Of a stretch of DNA of 64,000 nt, positions 55,801-64,000 are shown piece by piece (position 1 is the stretch's first letter; each line of letters starts with the position of its first letter). A program made the translations under genes and the position numbers. The notes under the pieces are model-generated. The model was given only the letters and a program-made list of their open reading frames with translations, was not told the DNA's origin and searched no databases. Source of the DNA: Malus domestica (lineage: Eukaryota; Streptophyta; Magnoliopsida; Rosales; Rosaceae). The stretch lies in the NCBI RefSeq assembly GCF_042453785.1, contig NC_091670.1, forward strand, positions 682,001-746,000, in the 5' to 3' direction.

Positions 55801-56510
55801 CAGGGACTACCTACCTCCCCGCCAGAATTCAGCACCGTTCGAGTCGTGGAGTGCACAGATTTCACTTGCTCTCTCAATTTCGCGTGAATTTGGGGGATTC
55901 CCGACACCGCTCCAATTTTAAGCTTACCCACTAACTTAGACCCATTGAGCAACACCTTCAAATCACTGGCCACCGCAATCACCTCCTTCGAGGCATACCC
56001 ATCCCCTGAATCCATCGAATTAAATGCCGTTATGTCGGCCTTCAAAGCCTCGCAAGAAATCGCCGCCACTGCATCGGAAAAAGTAGACAAAGTGGCGGAC
56101 TGGTGGTCCAGAAGCGCACATATCGCACACACAGCAGAGGATAACTTGAGTTCCTCCAACGCAAGAGCCTCCTCTTCGGTCAAATCGAGCGATCCGAGCT
56201 CCAAGCCTGGGGAATTGAGGGTTCTGGCGATTCGAACAGGAAGATCACTACGGATGTTGGGGGAACCGGCGAGAGAGAGGAGCTTGCTGAGAAGGACGAC
56301 GAGGGAGGCTCTGGATTCTACAACCGTTGGGAGAGAGGGGAGGAAAGAGACGAGGTTGTGGGCGTTGAGAGGCGACGAGGAGGAGGCGAACCGATTGAGC
56401 ACCGACGAGTCGATGCGAAGCTTAGCGAGGCCTTCGGCTATGGCGTAGACGGATGAGGACGACAGAGACGAGCCCTTACCTCCTACTGTTATCACTGGCA
56501 GCTTCGCCAT
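34854..56510 (-). CDS. histidyl-tRNA synthetase, cytosolic plant type, with giant first intron
   Basis: Class II synthetase that charges tRNA-His. Seven exons, all phase 0: 55182-56510, 40154-40333, 39175-39432, 37569-37703, 36584-36865, 36227-36367, 34854-35156; 875 residues, near the 883 or so of Arabidopsis At3g02760. Exon 1 encodes a 443-residue plant-type N-terminal extension ([20 protein letters not shown]) ending at LPKIAK; exon 2 continues [17 protein letters not shown] (motif 1 region). Motif 2 is [12 protein letters not shown] (from 548), the histidine loop [10 protein letters not shown] (707-716) and GGRYDNL (735-741), motif 3 GISLGIER (754-761), then the anticodon-binding domain. 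Every junction has GT..AG. Intron 1 spans about 14.85 kb of transposons, and intron 3 holds a LINE. No disabling change in the exons. Confidence 0.93.
38690..39167 (+). mobile_element. 5'-truncated L1-type LINE in HisRS intron 3
   Basis: The frame translates to the C-terminal end of a LINE reverse transcriptase protein: [31 protein letters not shown], then [13 protein letters not shown], ending LLAAVK at 39019-39021. A 3' untranslated part with TTTAATAAAATTG and an A-rich tail ends at about 39167, only a few bases from the 5' splice site after HisRS exon 3. The same family lies at 59044-59514. No target duplication identified. Confidence 0.82.
40395..41006 (-). mobile_element. RTE-type LINE 3' end, copy 1 left
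   Basis: Minus strand: [20 protein letters not shown], a [19 protein letters not shown] segment, then [10 protein letters not shown] and [14 protein letters not shown], the C-terminal part of plant RTE proteins, then a short 3' end with GCCGACCCCACTTAGTGGG and a (TTG)n tail, seen on the plus strand as CAA repeats at 40395-40420. It begins abruptly at 41006, where segment X starts. Confidence 0.85.
42690..43345. repeat. 218-bp tandem repeat, three units, in segment X copy 1
   Basis: A unit containing GTAAAGGTTGGGCATGTTTG, CTACCTTGCCACGAAGCACA and CAGTGGTACTGTTCCTTTAC recurs at exact steps of 218 bases (anchors at 42730, 42948, 43166). The steps repeat the same chance frame, which is why short look-alike open frames occur in each unit. 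Confidence 0.88.
43393..43776. repeat. 192-bp tandem duplication in segment X copy 1
   Basis: ACTTTGTCAGAGAACTTTGG at 43393 recurs at 43585, and the sequences that follow, through GACAAGGCTGGAAAAGTAG, are nearly identical. Copy 2 has only single forms of this part at each place, so the duplication arose after the copies separated or was lost in copy 2. Confidence 0.82.
43775..44115. repeat. 63-bp tandem array upstream of the X gene
   Basis: Five units and a partial sixth start at 43775, 43838, 43901, 43964, 44029 and 44094; each contains CCTCTTCGATTTCTGAGATC, CCTCGTGGTCTCTGAGCAGC and CAGCTTTTGAGAAAGC. The array ends about 15 bases before the TATA-like box, a position typical of promoter enhancer repeats. 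Because 63 is a multiple of three, long reverse-strand frames stay open in several phases here; I do not take them as genes. Confidence 0.88.
44127..44139 (+). promoter_or_regulatory. TATA-like box of the X gene
   Basis: ATTTTTATAGAGG lies about 115 bases before the X start codon; copy 2 has CTTTTTATAGGGG at the matching place (about 53044). Together with the upstream 63-bp array and the pyrimidine-rich leader it forms a plausible plant core promoter. Confidence 0.5.
44249..44923 (+). CDS. protein of segment X, copy 1 (unrecognised, coiled coil)
   Basis: 224 residues, intact, starting [18 protein letters not shown]. Residues 1-45 are proline-rich and hydrophilic; 55-100 contain [15 protein letters not shown] and [19 protein letters not shown]; 105-150 are a heptad-like coiled coil ([19 protein letters not shown], then [20 protein letters not shown]); the end holds three related PS(S/R)xxxPxxEAPNDxP repeats. 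I recognise no enzyme, gag, zinc-finger or DNA-binding motif. A TATA-like box lies upstream and AATAAATAAG (44990) downstream. Copy 2 differs by 12 substitutions over about 195 codons, only 3 of which change the protein, before a 1-base loss. A structural or RNA/DNA-binding role is possible but unproven. Confidence 0.6.
   Translation: MSGPSDRRFDLNLVEEAAPPSPDNIWRPSFVSPIGPLTVGDSVMKNDMTAAVVARNLLTPKDNRLLSKRSDELAVKDSLALSVQCVGSVSNMAQRLFARTRQVESLAAEVMSLKQEIRGLKHENKQLHRLAHDYATNMKRKLDQMKESDGQVLLDHQRFVGLFQRHLLPSSSGAVPRNEAPNDQPLMPPPSRVLSSTEAPNDPPPVPSLSGALPTAETSPKQPL
45182..48037 (-). CDS. RTE-clade LINE polyprotein: AP endonuclease and reverse transcriptase, intact
   Basis: 951 residues from the ATG at 48037 ([13 protein letters not shown]) to the TGA at 45182. 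The N-terminal third is an apurinic endonuclease (CLQETKWVG with the catalytic glutamate, IISAYAPQ-like [29 protein letters not shown]). The centre is a reverse transcriptase ([66 protein letters not shown] and the catalytic FADD). The end has [10 protein letters not shown] and [10 protein letters not shown] typical of plant RTE elements. No stop or frameshift, so it could be competent for target-primed reverse transcription. It lies in HisRS intron 1, in the same direction as HisRS. Confidence 0.92.
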   Translation of the reverse strand: MRLGTWNIGTLTGKSMEVVEVMVRRRINIMCLQETKWVGRKAKDLENSGFKLWYSGTNRTRNGVGIIVDKTLTQDVVDVKRVGDRIMAIKIVIGQELINVISAYAPQVGLDTSSKEKFWEDLGDLVQGIAQTEKLFIGGDLNGHVGRETGNYGGFHGGHGFGERNEDGEAILDFAMAYDLFLANTFFKKREEHVITHKSGSSKTQIDFLLMRKRDRITCKDCKIIPGESVANQHRLLVMDVHIKRVRKKNKTWKCPRTRWWNLKEEKQVIFKEKITTQCVWDREGEANQMWDSMASCIRKVAKEVLGESKGFAPHQKESWWWNEEVQTKVKAKKECCKALYKDRTDENGERYRKAKQEAKKAVSEAKLAAYDDMYKRLDTKEGELDIYKLARAREKKTRDLNQVRCIKDEDGKVLATENAVKDRWKGYFHNLFNEGHERSASLGELSNSEECRNYSFYRRIRKEEVVVALKKMKHRKAVGPDDIPIEVWKVLGETGITWLTDLFNRILKTKKMPNEWRTSTLVPIYKNKGDVQNCMNYRGIKLMSHTMKLWERVIEHRLRQETRVSDNQFGFMPGRSTMEAIYLLRRLMERYRDGKKDLHMVFIDLEKAYDRVPRDILWRILEKKGVRVAYIQAIQDMYEGAKTAVRTHEGQTESFPITVGLHQGSSLSPYLFALVMDELTRHIQDDIPWCMLFADDIVLIDETQEGVNAKLNLWREVLESKGLRLSRSKTEYMECKFSANGGQNELGVRIGDQEIPKSDRFRYLGSILQKNGELDGDLNHRIQAGWMKWKSASGVLCDRRMPLKLKGKFYRTAIRPAMLYGTECWAVKHQHVHKMSVAEMRMLRWMCGHTRNDKIRNEDIRGKVGVAEIEGKMRENRLRWFGHVQRRPTDAPIRRCDYGTEVQGRRGRGRPRKTLRETLRKDLEYLDLTEDMTQDRTQWRSKIHIADPTQ
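48038..48412 (-). other. in-frame 5' extension of the RTE frame with protein-like, non-RTE sequence
   Basis: The RTE frame stays open 125 codons upstream. Residues from about 48405 to 48165 read as an ordinary globular protein: [59 protein letters not shown]. Composition and helical pattern are unlike any RTE leader I know. TTTTCTTAG at its outer edge (about 48400-48408 on the minus strand) looks like a splice acceptor. The join to RTE leader sequence is near 48165, at a palindrome GGAGCATATGCTCC. It may be a captured host exon. I cannot name the source gene. Confidence 0.5.
48413..49218 (-). other. HisRS intron 1 sequence between the two composite units
   Basis: AT-rich, no coding frame or repeat recognised. 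Probably original intron DNA that separates the two insertions. Confidence 0.4.
49219..49833 (-). mobile_element. RTE-type LINE 3' end, copy 2 left
   Basis: Counterpart of 40395-41006: the same C-terminal RTE segment on the minus strand, the same (CAA)n on the plus strand at 49228-49246, and the same breakpoint into segment X after AGCGAAAACGGT. A few substitutions, including one that turns the RTE arginine/glycine-rich tail into a stop. Confidence 0.85.
49834..54100 (+). mobile_element. segment X copy 2
   Basis: Same order of parts as copy 1 with about 2-4% substitutions. It carries its own rearrangement: the stretch from ATTCGGAGAACGATGC at 51261 is repeated from 51956, so a block of about 695 bp including part of the 218-bp array and one 63-bp unit is duplicated in tandem. 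The 63-bp array before the gene is shorter (about 52795-53020). Confidence 0.7.
53166..53891 (+). pseudogene. protein of segment X, copy 2, frameshifted near its end
   Basis: Identical in plan to 44249-44923. It differs by SPTGP for SPIGP, QCAGS for QCVGS and KETD for KESD. One C is missing in the run at about 53770-53775, so the third proline repeat and normal end are replaced by about 40 unrelated residues to a stop at 53889-53891. The coiled-coil core is intact, so a product could still be made. AATAAATAAG follows at about 53910. Confidence 0.6.
54104..54815 (-). mobile_element. RTE-type LINE, 5'-truncated, copy 2 right
   Basis: Minus-strand frame from [20 protein letters not shown] to the RTE C terminus, about 98% like 45182-45900, then the same junction to segment X. 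It stops abruptly at about 54815, with ATAAAACC beyond; the left end of the composite is preceded by AATAAAAG (about 49210-49217), a weak candidate target duplication. Truncation at the 5' end is usual for LINE insertion. Confidence 0.82.
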
Positions 56511-56636
56511 TGTCGGAGCTCAGAGAGAAAGAAAATGTGAGAGGAGAGGTTTAACCGGTTTCCGAAGTAGGGTTTTCTCGTTTCTGAGGTAGGGTTTTTC
56601 AGCGGAGGCAGATTGTCTCCAGGGATGGATTGTCTA

Positions 56637-57212
56637 CCCTCCCTCCCAGTTCCATACTCTTCTCATCCAAGTTTGTTTGTGATCCGTTAATATTTTATAT
56701 TAATTTTTTTATAAAAATAAAAAAAATAAAAAGAATAAAAATATAAAATATTGATGTAACTTAACTGTGATTACACAAAATAGGAAGGGATGGGAAAAGT
56801 ATGAAAATAGGAGGCCAAACAATCCACCTCCCCTGTTTGAGGACAAGGATTGTCTGCCCTCCCACTTCTGTGCCCTCATGTATCCTCCTGTTTGTGTAAT
56901 CACGATTAAGTCACGTCAATAAGGTAAAGATCAATAAGAATATAAAATGTCGATGTGGCTTAACCATGATCATACAAAACAGAAGAGCTCGGAGGGTACC
57001 GGAAGTGGGAGGGCGGACAATCCTTGTCCCCTGTTTGGGTGCCCTTCTCATTTCATCGTGTGGTCATGATTAATCCACATTAACATTTTATATTCATATT
57101 ACTTTTTATTTTATTATTTTTATAAAAAAATTAATATAAAATATTGTGACAATAACGCGACAAAATAAGGAGAAATGAGAAAAACATCCGGCAGACAATC
57201 TGCCTCCTGTTT
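56637..57212. mobile_element. three related MITEs in the HisRS / aspartokinase divergent spacer
   Basis: MITE A (56637-56825) begins GGATTGTCTACCCTCC and ends with the inverse GGAGGCCAAACAATCC. MITE B (56841-57029) begins GGACAAGGATTGTCTGCCCT and ends AGGGCGGACAATCCTTGTCC. MITE C (about 57030-57212) begins CCCTGTTTGGGTGCCC and ends GGCAGACAATCTGCC. All three share the inner TTTGTGTAATCAC and AATATTTTATATT motifs in inverted arms. No transposase. Confidence 0.75.
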
Positions 57213-57216
57213 CAGC

Positions 57217-57281
57217 AGCCACATCATGTCATCAAGTAGCCACATCATATTATCATGTGGCCACGTCATGTCATCACGTGG
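57217..57281 (+). promoter_or_regulatory. 21-bp triple repeat with G-box upstream of aspartokinase-HSDH
   Basis: Three units of AGCCACATCATGTCATCAAG type follow one another; the last includes CACGTG at 57275-57280, a G-box, about 105 bases before the start codon. G-boxes bind bZIP and bHLH factors in plants. Function here is inferred from position only. Confidence 0.4.
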
Positions 57282-57382
57282 TTTCTCCTGGCATTAAAAG
57301 TTACCATCATTGATCGCGAAGCCGCCAACACACCAAAAACCCACCCAAAATCTCTCTTCGTTTTTTCGTGGAGGCAGCAGCC

Positions 57383-60300
57383 ATGGCGTCCCTCTCTTCG
57401 GCGATCTCCAGTAATCCCAGCCACACGCTCTTCCCCAACGCAATGGCTCAAGACGCCAAGCCCAGGAAGCGCTGCTACTCTCATTGCCCTACATTTCTTC
57501 TCCCTCCTCACCGCTCTCCCATTTGCAGGTACTCAATTTTTTTCTGCATTCCATTTTCTGTTCGTTTCCTCAGAAAATGGAAGAGCTTTGTGTATATAAA
57601 GTATTGGTTTTTCACTTTACCGTTTTACTGGAGCTTACGACTTGAGTAGTAAATGTGTAACTTAGCCTGGGATGATTGAAATGTTTAACTTGCCCTAGAG
57701 TTCCATGTCATGGTTAAGGATTGTTATTTGCCTTGTTTTCACAATAATGGTATACCGAGAAGCGAAAGAACAGTGGAAAATGGGTCCTTTTCTGTGTTGG
57801 AAAATGGAAATGTTTTCCAAGGGATGTTGGAACCTTTTTTTGTTCTTGTCTAATTGTTGTTTAGTGTTGGTACTTTTAGTTAATTCCTTGTCAGTTCAGT
57901 TTTTGTTTGATTTTGTATGCGAGCACATCCGAAAGATATAGTATCAAGTTGCTTCAATCTGGATGAAATAGCTCATTGCTTGATGTCACCGTCATTTTCA
58001 AGTAGTTGTTTTTCTTTGAACATTCTTGCTTTCTGTATTGACTAGCACTGAATTTGATTACGGATCACAACTAACATGACCAAAGTAGGTACTTTCAACC
58101 TTCAAGAATTGATGTTCAATTTTCTATCACAGTTTTGCATTTTACTCTGAGAAATTTACTTTTTATTCTGCAATTAAACAGTCCTTTTTTATCATCCTCC
58201 TTTTTCACTTCTAAAATTAGTAACGTAACTTTAGATTATCTTAAGTTATTTATTAATTTACGAGGAGGTTTGCTGCCTTTAGCAGAAGGGGTTTTGTTTC
58301 GGGGCTGGAAAGGAAAAGGACACTGAAAACCCGTATCTTTGCATCACTCACAGGTTCATTTCCCTTACTTTTCTATAACTCTTCATATATTTCTCCAAGG
58401 GTCTTGCATGTTTAACTTTTCATCTAACTCTAGTTTCCTTTTCCTTTATTAGTAGATACTCCAGTAAATGTATCCCCTGAAAAAGTTCAGCTTCCGAAAG
58501 GTGACAGCTGGTCTGTTCATAAATTTGGCGGTACTTGTGTGGGGAGTTCAGAAAGAATTAAGAATGTTGCAAAAATAATTCTTAGTGATGATTCAGAGAG
58601 GAAATTTGTAGTTGTCTCTGCAATGTCCAAGGTAACAGATATGATGTATGATCTTATCTACAAGGCTCAATCACGAGATGAGGCCTACATATCTGCATTA
58701 AATGTGGTTTTAGAAAAGCACAAATGTACAGCTCTTGATCTACTTGATGGAGATGATCTTAGTAGTTTCTTAGCACAATTGCATCACGACATCAGTAACC
58801 TGAAAGCGATGCTTCGTGCTATATACATTGGTACTACACTTCTCTCTCTCTCTCTCTCTCTCTATTCATCATTTATTATTTTCCACCAAACATCAGGACA
58901 TTAGTGGCTCTCTATCTATATAAACTCTCAAAAGGATTTTCACAAAAAGTAAATTTGTTGTGTAATTTCAACAGTTCCTATCAGAATTTAGACAGTTCAT
59001 GTTTAGTATTGTATTGTGTTTGTGTTTATATTACAAACAATATTTTTTTGAGAAGAAACATACATTTTATAAAAGAACAGAGAAATACAAAGAAGTGGAT
59101 AAGAAATCCACCAAGAACAAAAACAAGGAAATCTCTCATGAGGATCTGGCTACATCAACAAAACCTAAACCTAAATCACTTTACTGCTGCTAACATATCC
59201 CACAGTAACTGAGAAAGAGAGTAATTTTTAAAATCATTTGAAACTGAAGCCCAGAGGGCTGCCCAGAATCTTACTCTTCCCCAAAGTACTTCTACCCCCA
59301 CACCAGTATAATCCTCAAAAATTCTTTTGTTACGCTCCAACCAAATGTTCCAAAAAACTGCCGAGACCAGACAACCCCTCAGCGGAGGATTTGCATTCCA
59401 TCCGTTATTCTGCAGCCCATACTTGCTTCTTATCACCTTGTGCCAGAGAGAATGTGGTTCCTTTGGGAATCTCCACAACCACTTAGCCAGTAACGCTTCA
59501 TTCCGATTCCTCAAATTACAAACAATATGAGCCAGTGTTTTCCTTCATAGAAAGACTAATTCTTTTATATGAATTCTCAGTAGTGTGGAATGGAGTTAAT
59601 GACTTCTGTAATTCTTCCAATTTTGCTTCCTGATTAATTATAATGACAATACATTAGCAGAATGGATGAAAATAAATAGAAGGGTTAGTGCCCTAACATC
59701 AGCAATTTCTGTAATTGTGAATTTGTTATTTTTCCTAGTCTTAGTTGTTGTGCCACTTAATTTGGATTTACTTGTTAATTTTCTTAGTGTCCACTCTTCT
59801 AAGTTTGGATAAACTTTGAGGTTGGAGCTTATCGGGTTGACTATTTTCCTTACCTATGGCAGCTGGTCATGCGACAGAGTCATTCACAGAATTTGTTGTA
59901 GGACATGGAGAGTTATGGTCTGTGCAGATGCTGTCATGTGTTATTAGAAAGGTATATTGGTGGCCTGTCTGTTTTCAAGAGCATTTGCTGAATGTCACTT
60001 TTCCTAGTTTTCTAATATATTGATATTTTTTTATTTCCTTCTGCAGAATGGGGTAGATTGCAATTGGATGGATACAAGGGAAGTCCTTATTGTGAATCCT
60101 ACAAGTTCTAATCAAGTTGATCCTGATTTCAAGGCATCTGAAGATAGACTTGAGAAATGGTATTCCAAAAATCCATCAAAAACAATTGTAGCTACTGGCT
60201 TTATTGCTAGCACACCTCAAAATATTCCTACTACTTTGAAGAGAGATGGAAGTGACTTCTCTGCAGCTATCATGGGTGCTCTATTCGAGGCTCGTCAAGT

Positions 60301-63300
60301 CACAATTTGGACAGATGTTGATGGAGTCTATAGTGCAGATCCCAGAAAAGGTTCGTATTGCCTTTGTATTTGGTCAACAGTATAAAATATTATAACTTTT
60401 AATAGCTATACATATAAATACAGGTGCACATTTTTTTGTGTTTTTTTTGGGAGGATAATAATTGGTTGATGCCATTTTGAGAAGGGGTGTGCTATCCACA
60501 CACCCCAAATTACTTCTCACACACCCCTTGTTAATTTCTGTCCATTGATCTTCTTTAATTCATCCAATCCGGCGGCCGAAAATTAAAAGGGTGTGTGAGA
60601 AGTAAAATGGGGTGTGTGGATATCACACCCCTTTTGAGAAAGCTAAAAATGTTACTGAGTTACCGTGGGATTTAACTAATGATAAGAAATCTCCATCTGC
60701 AGTCAGTGAGGCAGTGATTCTGAAGACTTTGTCTTATCAAGAAGCCTGGGAAATGGTGAACCTCACTACTCACCATCAAAGTTTCTGAGATTGGTGCGTT
60801 TACAAATATGACATTTAATATACATGTATGTGCAGTCTTATTTTGGGGCAAATGTTCTGCATCCACGCACTATCATCCCAGTGATGAGATATGACATTCC
60901 AATTATAATAAGGAACGTTTTCAACCTTGCTGCACCTGGAACAAAAATTTGTCGCTCTACTGAGGATGAAACTGCCCAGGGTTTGGAGTCGTTTGTCAAA
61001 GGGTTTGCCACAATAGACAACTTGGCTCTTGTCAATGTGGAAGGGTGAGCTTTGCATTATAGTGATTGTTGCTGGATTTGAATTAAAATATTTACTTTCC
61101 CCCATTTTTGTAACATTCTCCTTTGTTTATCACAGAACTGGAATGGCTGGTGTTCCTGGTACAGCCAGTGCTATCTTTAGTGCCGTAAAAGATGTTGGGG
61201 CTAATGTTATTATGATATCTCAGGTTACTTCATCCTCTGAATCCATTATGTTCATGGCATGCTGATAGAGTAACACATCTATGATGCTCAATGTTGTTAG
61301 TGATGATTCTCTGTAGGCTAGTAGTGAGCACTCTGTGTGCTTTGCTGTCCCTGAGAAGGAAGTGAATGCTGTTTCTGAGTTACTGCAGTCTAGATTTCGT
61401 GAGGCTTTGAATGTTGGGCGTCTTTCTAAGGTGCTTACTCTTTATTTGACTAATTTTCTTGGCCAGGTTGCTTGATACTTGCCTAAGCAGATCAAGGACA
61501 ATGTACTGACATTTACAATTAATTTATTATTTATTTACTAATGAAAAACCTATTGGACCCACATTTTGTGGATCAGTTAAAAAAATTACAGCTTACAAGA
61601 AGAGTTGAAAATGGTGACATGAATTTTAATGTCAAAGCCTGTTGGTTTTATATCAGATTTGTTTGTTTCCTTGTGAATACTGAAATTGCGCTCTATTTCA
61701 TTTCTATTATTGAATGGATCTTTGGTTCATTTTTATACCAATTTCTGGCACCTCCTCCCTCTCAGGTTCAAGTCATTCCAAACTGTAGTATTTTGGCAAC
61801 GGTTGGCCAAAAAATGGCCAGTACTCCAGGAGTTAGTGCAACTCTTTTCAATGCACTGGCAAAGGTTAGGGATTTATTATATTCTATTAATTTTAGCAAC
61901 AAGTTGGATTATTATATTGGATTTTAACAATTCATAGTTTGTATACTGGTTTACAATGTGGGTTATTGTAGTCTTTGATTCTCATAATCCATTATTACAT
62001 TATGAAGGGATATAAATTGTTTCATAAAATGCAGGCAAACATTAATGTGCGTGCCATTGCTCAAGGTTGTTCTGAGTACAATATTACTGTAGTTGTAAAG
62101 CGGGAGGATTGTATTAGGGCTCTGAGAGCTGTCCATTCTAGATTCTATCTTTCAAGAACCACAATAGCAATGGGCATCATCGGACCTGGTCTGATTGGTG
62201 CCACATTACTAGATCAATTAAGGGATCAGGTACATTATTTCACCTTTTCTTTTGTTATTATCTGGGTTTTGTACAATATAGCACATGTAATCTGTCAATG
62301 AAAATTCTTCATGGCACTTAGAAGCTGAGAACTTAGAAGAGCTCAGTTTGGTCAGATTGTATCGTTCTGTGTGCTTTGTTGGTGGCCTTTTTTGGTTTTT
62401 GCATATTGGTACCCATCCTAGTCGGATTTAGTTTAGAGAGCAGCAATATGTTGAATTGTACTGAATCCATTCTTGTCCTGTTTATGAGGTGAGATGTGGG
62501 TTGCTTGTGTATAGAAAATACAGCCAAATGAATAGTAAAAATATTCTGAGGGCATGCATGTTGTTCATCTACAGCCACATACAAGTTAAAATAGTTTCAT
62601 GACCCAACCAATTGAGTTATTCTCCCTAAATTTATCATCTTCATCGTAAGTTTATAGTTGCCTCCTCTCTCTCTTCCCACACTCACACACACTTTGCTCT
62701 GTATTTACTGTCAAAGTATATTGCTTCTCTTACTAACCAAACTTTGATGAACACCGGATGTTTTGAATTTCTTTCATATGGTTGGGCAAATCATTAAAAT
62801 TGAAATTTTCAAATCTTTGCAGACAGCTACCCTCAAGGAAGAGTTTAACATTGATTTGCGTGTTATGGGAATCACTGGCTCACAGACAATGCTTTTGAGT
62901 GAGGCGTAAGTTAAAAAGCTTTCAATGGAATATCATTTAATCAAATGCTTTTCATAATCTGAAGTAGACCTTTTGATGGTGGTGGTCTAATTCGTACGTC
63001 TTTAATGAAATGTTTTTGAATTGATAATTGACCAACATGCTTCTTTTAAGTAGCGGAAATTGCCTCTTTCCACAGTCCAATTACTATATATGCAGAACTT
63101 CAAAAGTTAGTTCTCCATGTTATTCTTTTTAAATTTCAACCTTTTCCATTGTAATTTTTTCTATATTTACAACAACAACAACAACAAGACTTAGAGTACT
63201 TGGACCTAACGGAAGGGGTGACACATAACCGAGCACAATGGCGTTCTAGGATTCATATAGCCGACCCCACTTAGTGGGAAAAGGCGTTGTTGTTGTTACA

Positions 63301-63832
63301 ACAACAACAACAGCAAAGCATTATCCAACTAAGTGGGGTCGGCTATATGAATCTTAGAACGCCACTGCGCTCGGTTTTGCAGCTAGTCTTTCTTTAGCTA
63401 CAAGTACTCCATGTCTTTTCTTAAAGTCTATGTCCAAGTCTTCCTAGGTCTTGCTCTACCCTTTTTCCCATGAGCCTCTGTCTCATAAAGTCATCCATGT
63501 CTTCGTATAGGTTGGCAATAATAGTTAAATACATTTACTCCTCAAATCATTCACTCTATAGTTTCACTTCCAGGAACCCTAATCTTTTTATTTTTCATTG
63601 TTGTAGGGGTGTTGACTTATCTAGATGGAGAGAACTCCAAAAAGAGAAAGGAGTAGTAGCAGATATGGAAAAGTTTGTGCAGCATGTACATGGGAATCAT
63701 TTTATTCCAAATACTGTTTTGGTTGACTGCACAGCTGACTCTAGTATTGCAAGCCATTATTATGAATGGTTGCGGAAAGGAATTCACGTAGTCACTCCCA
63801 ACAAAAAGGCAAACTCAGGGCCACTTGATCAA
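57383..63832 (+). CDS. bifunctional aspartokinase-homoserine dehydrogenase, plastid (3' part outside window)
   Basis: Plastid enzyme for the first and third steps of threonine/methionine synthesis from aspartate. Thirteen exons: 57383-57528, 58268-58353, 58456-58830, 59863-59951, 60047-60350, 60703-60755, 60836-61044, 61136-61223, 61317-61430, 61766-61864, 62035-62229, 62823-62905, 63607-63832; all joins keep frame, 689 codons so far of an expected 910-920. Residues 1-75 look like a transit peptide. Aspartokinase: KFGGT (100-104), TGFIAST, GSDFSAAIMGAL, TDVDGVYSADPR. Regulatory ACT part: GTGMAGVPGTASAIFSAVKD and a second related unit (GQKMASTPGVSATLFNAL). Homoserine dehydrogenase: Rossmann GPGLIG (571-576) and the TPNKKANSGPLDQ segment at the last exon seen. 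Exon 2 has a weak acceptor. Threonine feedback control is known for the family. Confidence 0.94.
59030..59528 (-). mobile_element. 5'-truncated LINE with 14-bp target duplication
   Basis: The LINE piece 59044-59514 reads on the minus strand: [53 protein letters not shown] and LLAAVK at the end, then an A-rich tail seen as T's at 59043-59050. It is flanked by ATTACAAACAATAT at 59030-59043 and 59515-59528. It sits in intron 3 of the aspartokinase gene against the direction of the gene. Confidence 0.9.
60482..60633. mobile_element. 152-bp MITE in an aspartokinase intron
   Basis: The outer arms AAGGGGTGTGCTATCCACAC and its inverse, GTGTGGATATCACACCCCTT, continue inward through ACACCCC..TTACTTCTCACA to about 45 bp, with three or four mismatches. 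TTGAG flanks both ends (60477-60481 and 60634-60638). The middle (TTAATTTCTGTCCATTGATC) is unique. It lies in intron 5. Confidence 0.82.
63172..63500. mobile_element. two RTE 3' ends in opposite orientation
   Basis: 63190-63298 reads on the plus strand as the RTE C terminus ([20 protein letters not shown], then RIHIADPT and stop) and ends with GTTGTTGTT. It begins with ACAACAACA repeats. Directly after, 63299-63500 is an older RTE 3' end on the minus strand, starting with ACAACAACAACAACAGC. Both sit in intron 12 of the aspartokinase gene. Confidence 0.72.
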
Positions 63833-64000
63833 GTAATCTCTGTTTTTATACTGCAAATTTCTTTCAAGTGTTTTATCTTTGGTGATATCTAATTACAAAT
63901 TCTTGTTTCAGTAGTACGAATAATTCCAATTAACTGAGAAAGAACAAGAACATCAACCATTTTTTGATTAGTTCATCTACCCAAGTGCGTTTATGTGGTT

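Noticed and set aside
55213-56448. Plus-strand frames of 124-167 codons opposite HisRS exon 1
   Set aside because: They lie opposite a strongly supported exon and have no family likeness.

Overview
This window is nuclear DNA of a flowering plant. Multi-exon genes with GT..AG introns, a DYW-class PPR gene, a CC-NBS-LRR gene and many plant retroelement families all point that way. The repeat content (a plant RTE element with (CAA)n tails, an Au-like SINE, short MITEs) would suit a woody eudicot such as apple or pear (Rosaceae); that placement is inference.

Left part (1-24 kb), a gene-rich arm: an AT-rich flank with a tandem repeat array; an RPM1-like NLR (+, 3532-6297); a DYW PPR protein (-, 6819-8564); a short EDR2-like DUF1336 protein (+, 10550-12327, two coding exons); a rhomboid-like protease of the RBL13 type (-, 13339-14154); the small subunit of molybdopterin synthase, CNX7/MoaD (+, 18347-18664); a two-HMA-domain isoprenylated metal-binding protein (+, 19613-20774, four exons); and a single-pass membrane protein resembling ATG8-interacting proteins (-, 21276-23790, two exons).

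Middle (25-34.8 kb), a transposon block: a broken 3' fragment of a histidyl-tRNA synthetase (HisRS) gene is cut by a 7.4-kb Ty3/gypsy element (25382-32797, LTRs about 98% identical, coding on the minus strand, reverse transcriptase missing, one open frame on the opposite strand). Next come an 0.8-kb element with inverted termini, a LINE RNase H fragment and a complete SINE with an 18-bp target duplication.

Right part (34.8-64 kb): a full HisRS gene (-, seven exons, 875 codons predicted) in which the first intron has grown to about 14.8 kb. That intron holds two copies of a composite unit: an RTE 3' end, a 4.2-kb non-autonomous segment called X here (own promoter-like region, tandem arrays and a 224-codon frame), then an RTE element. 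The RTE is full length with an intact frame in copy 1 and 5'-truncated in copy 2. HisRS is divergent from a bifunctional aspartokinase-homoserine dehydrogenase gene (+, 13 exons seen, running off the right edge). The 0.87 kb between the two start codons is packed with three related MITEs. The aspartokinase introns carry a LINE with a 14-bp target duplication, a MITE and RTE tails.

The host genes are unrelated in function apart from HisRS and aspartokinase-homoserine dehydrogenase, which both concern amino acids. The least explained object is segment X: the two copies of its protein differ by 9 synonymous and 3 non-synonymous changes, which suggests selection on the protein.
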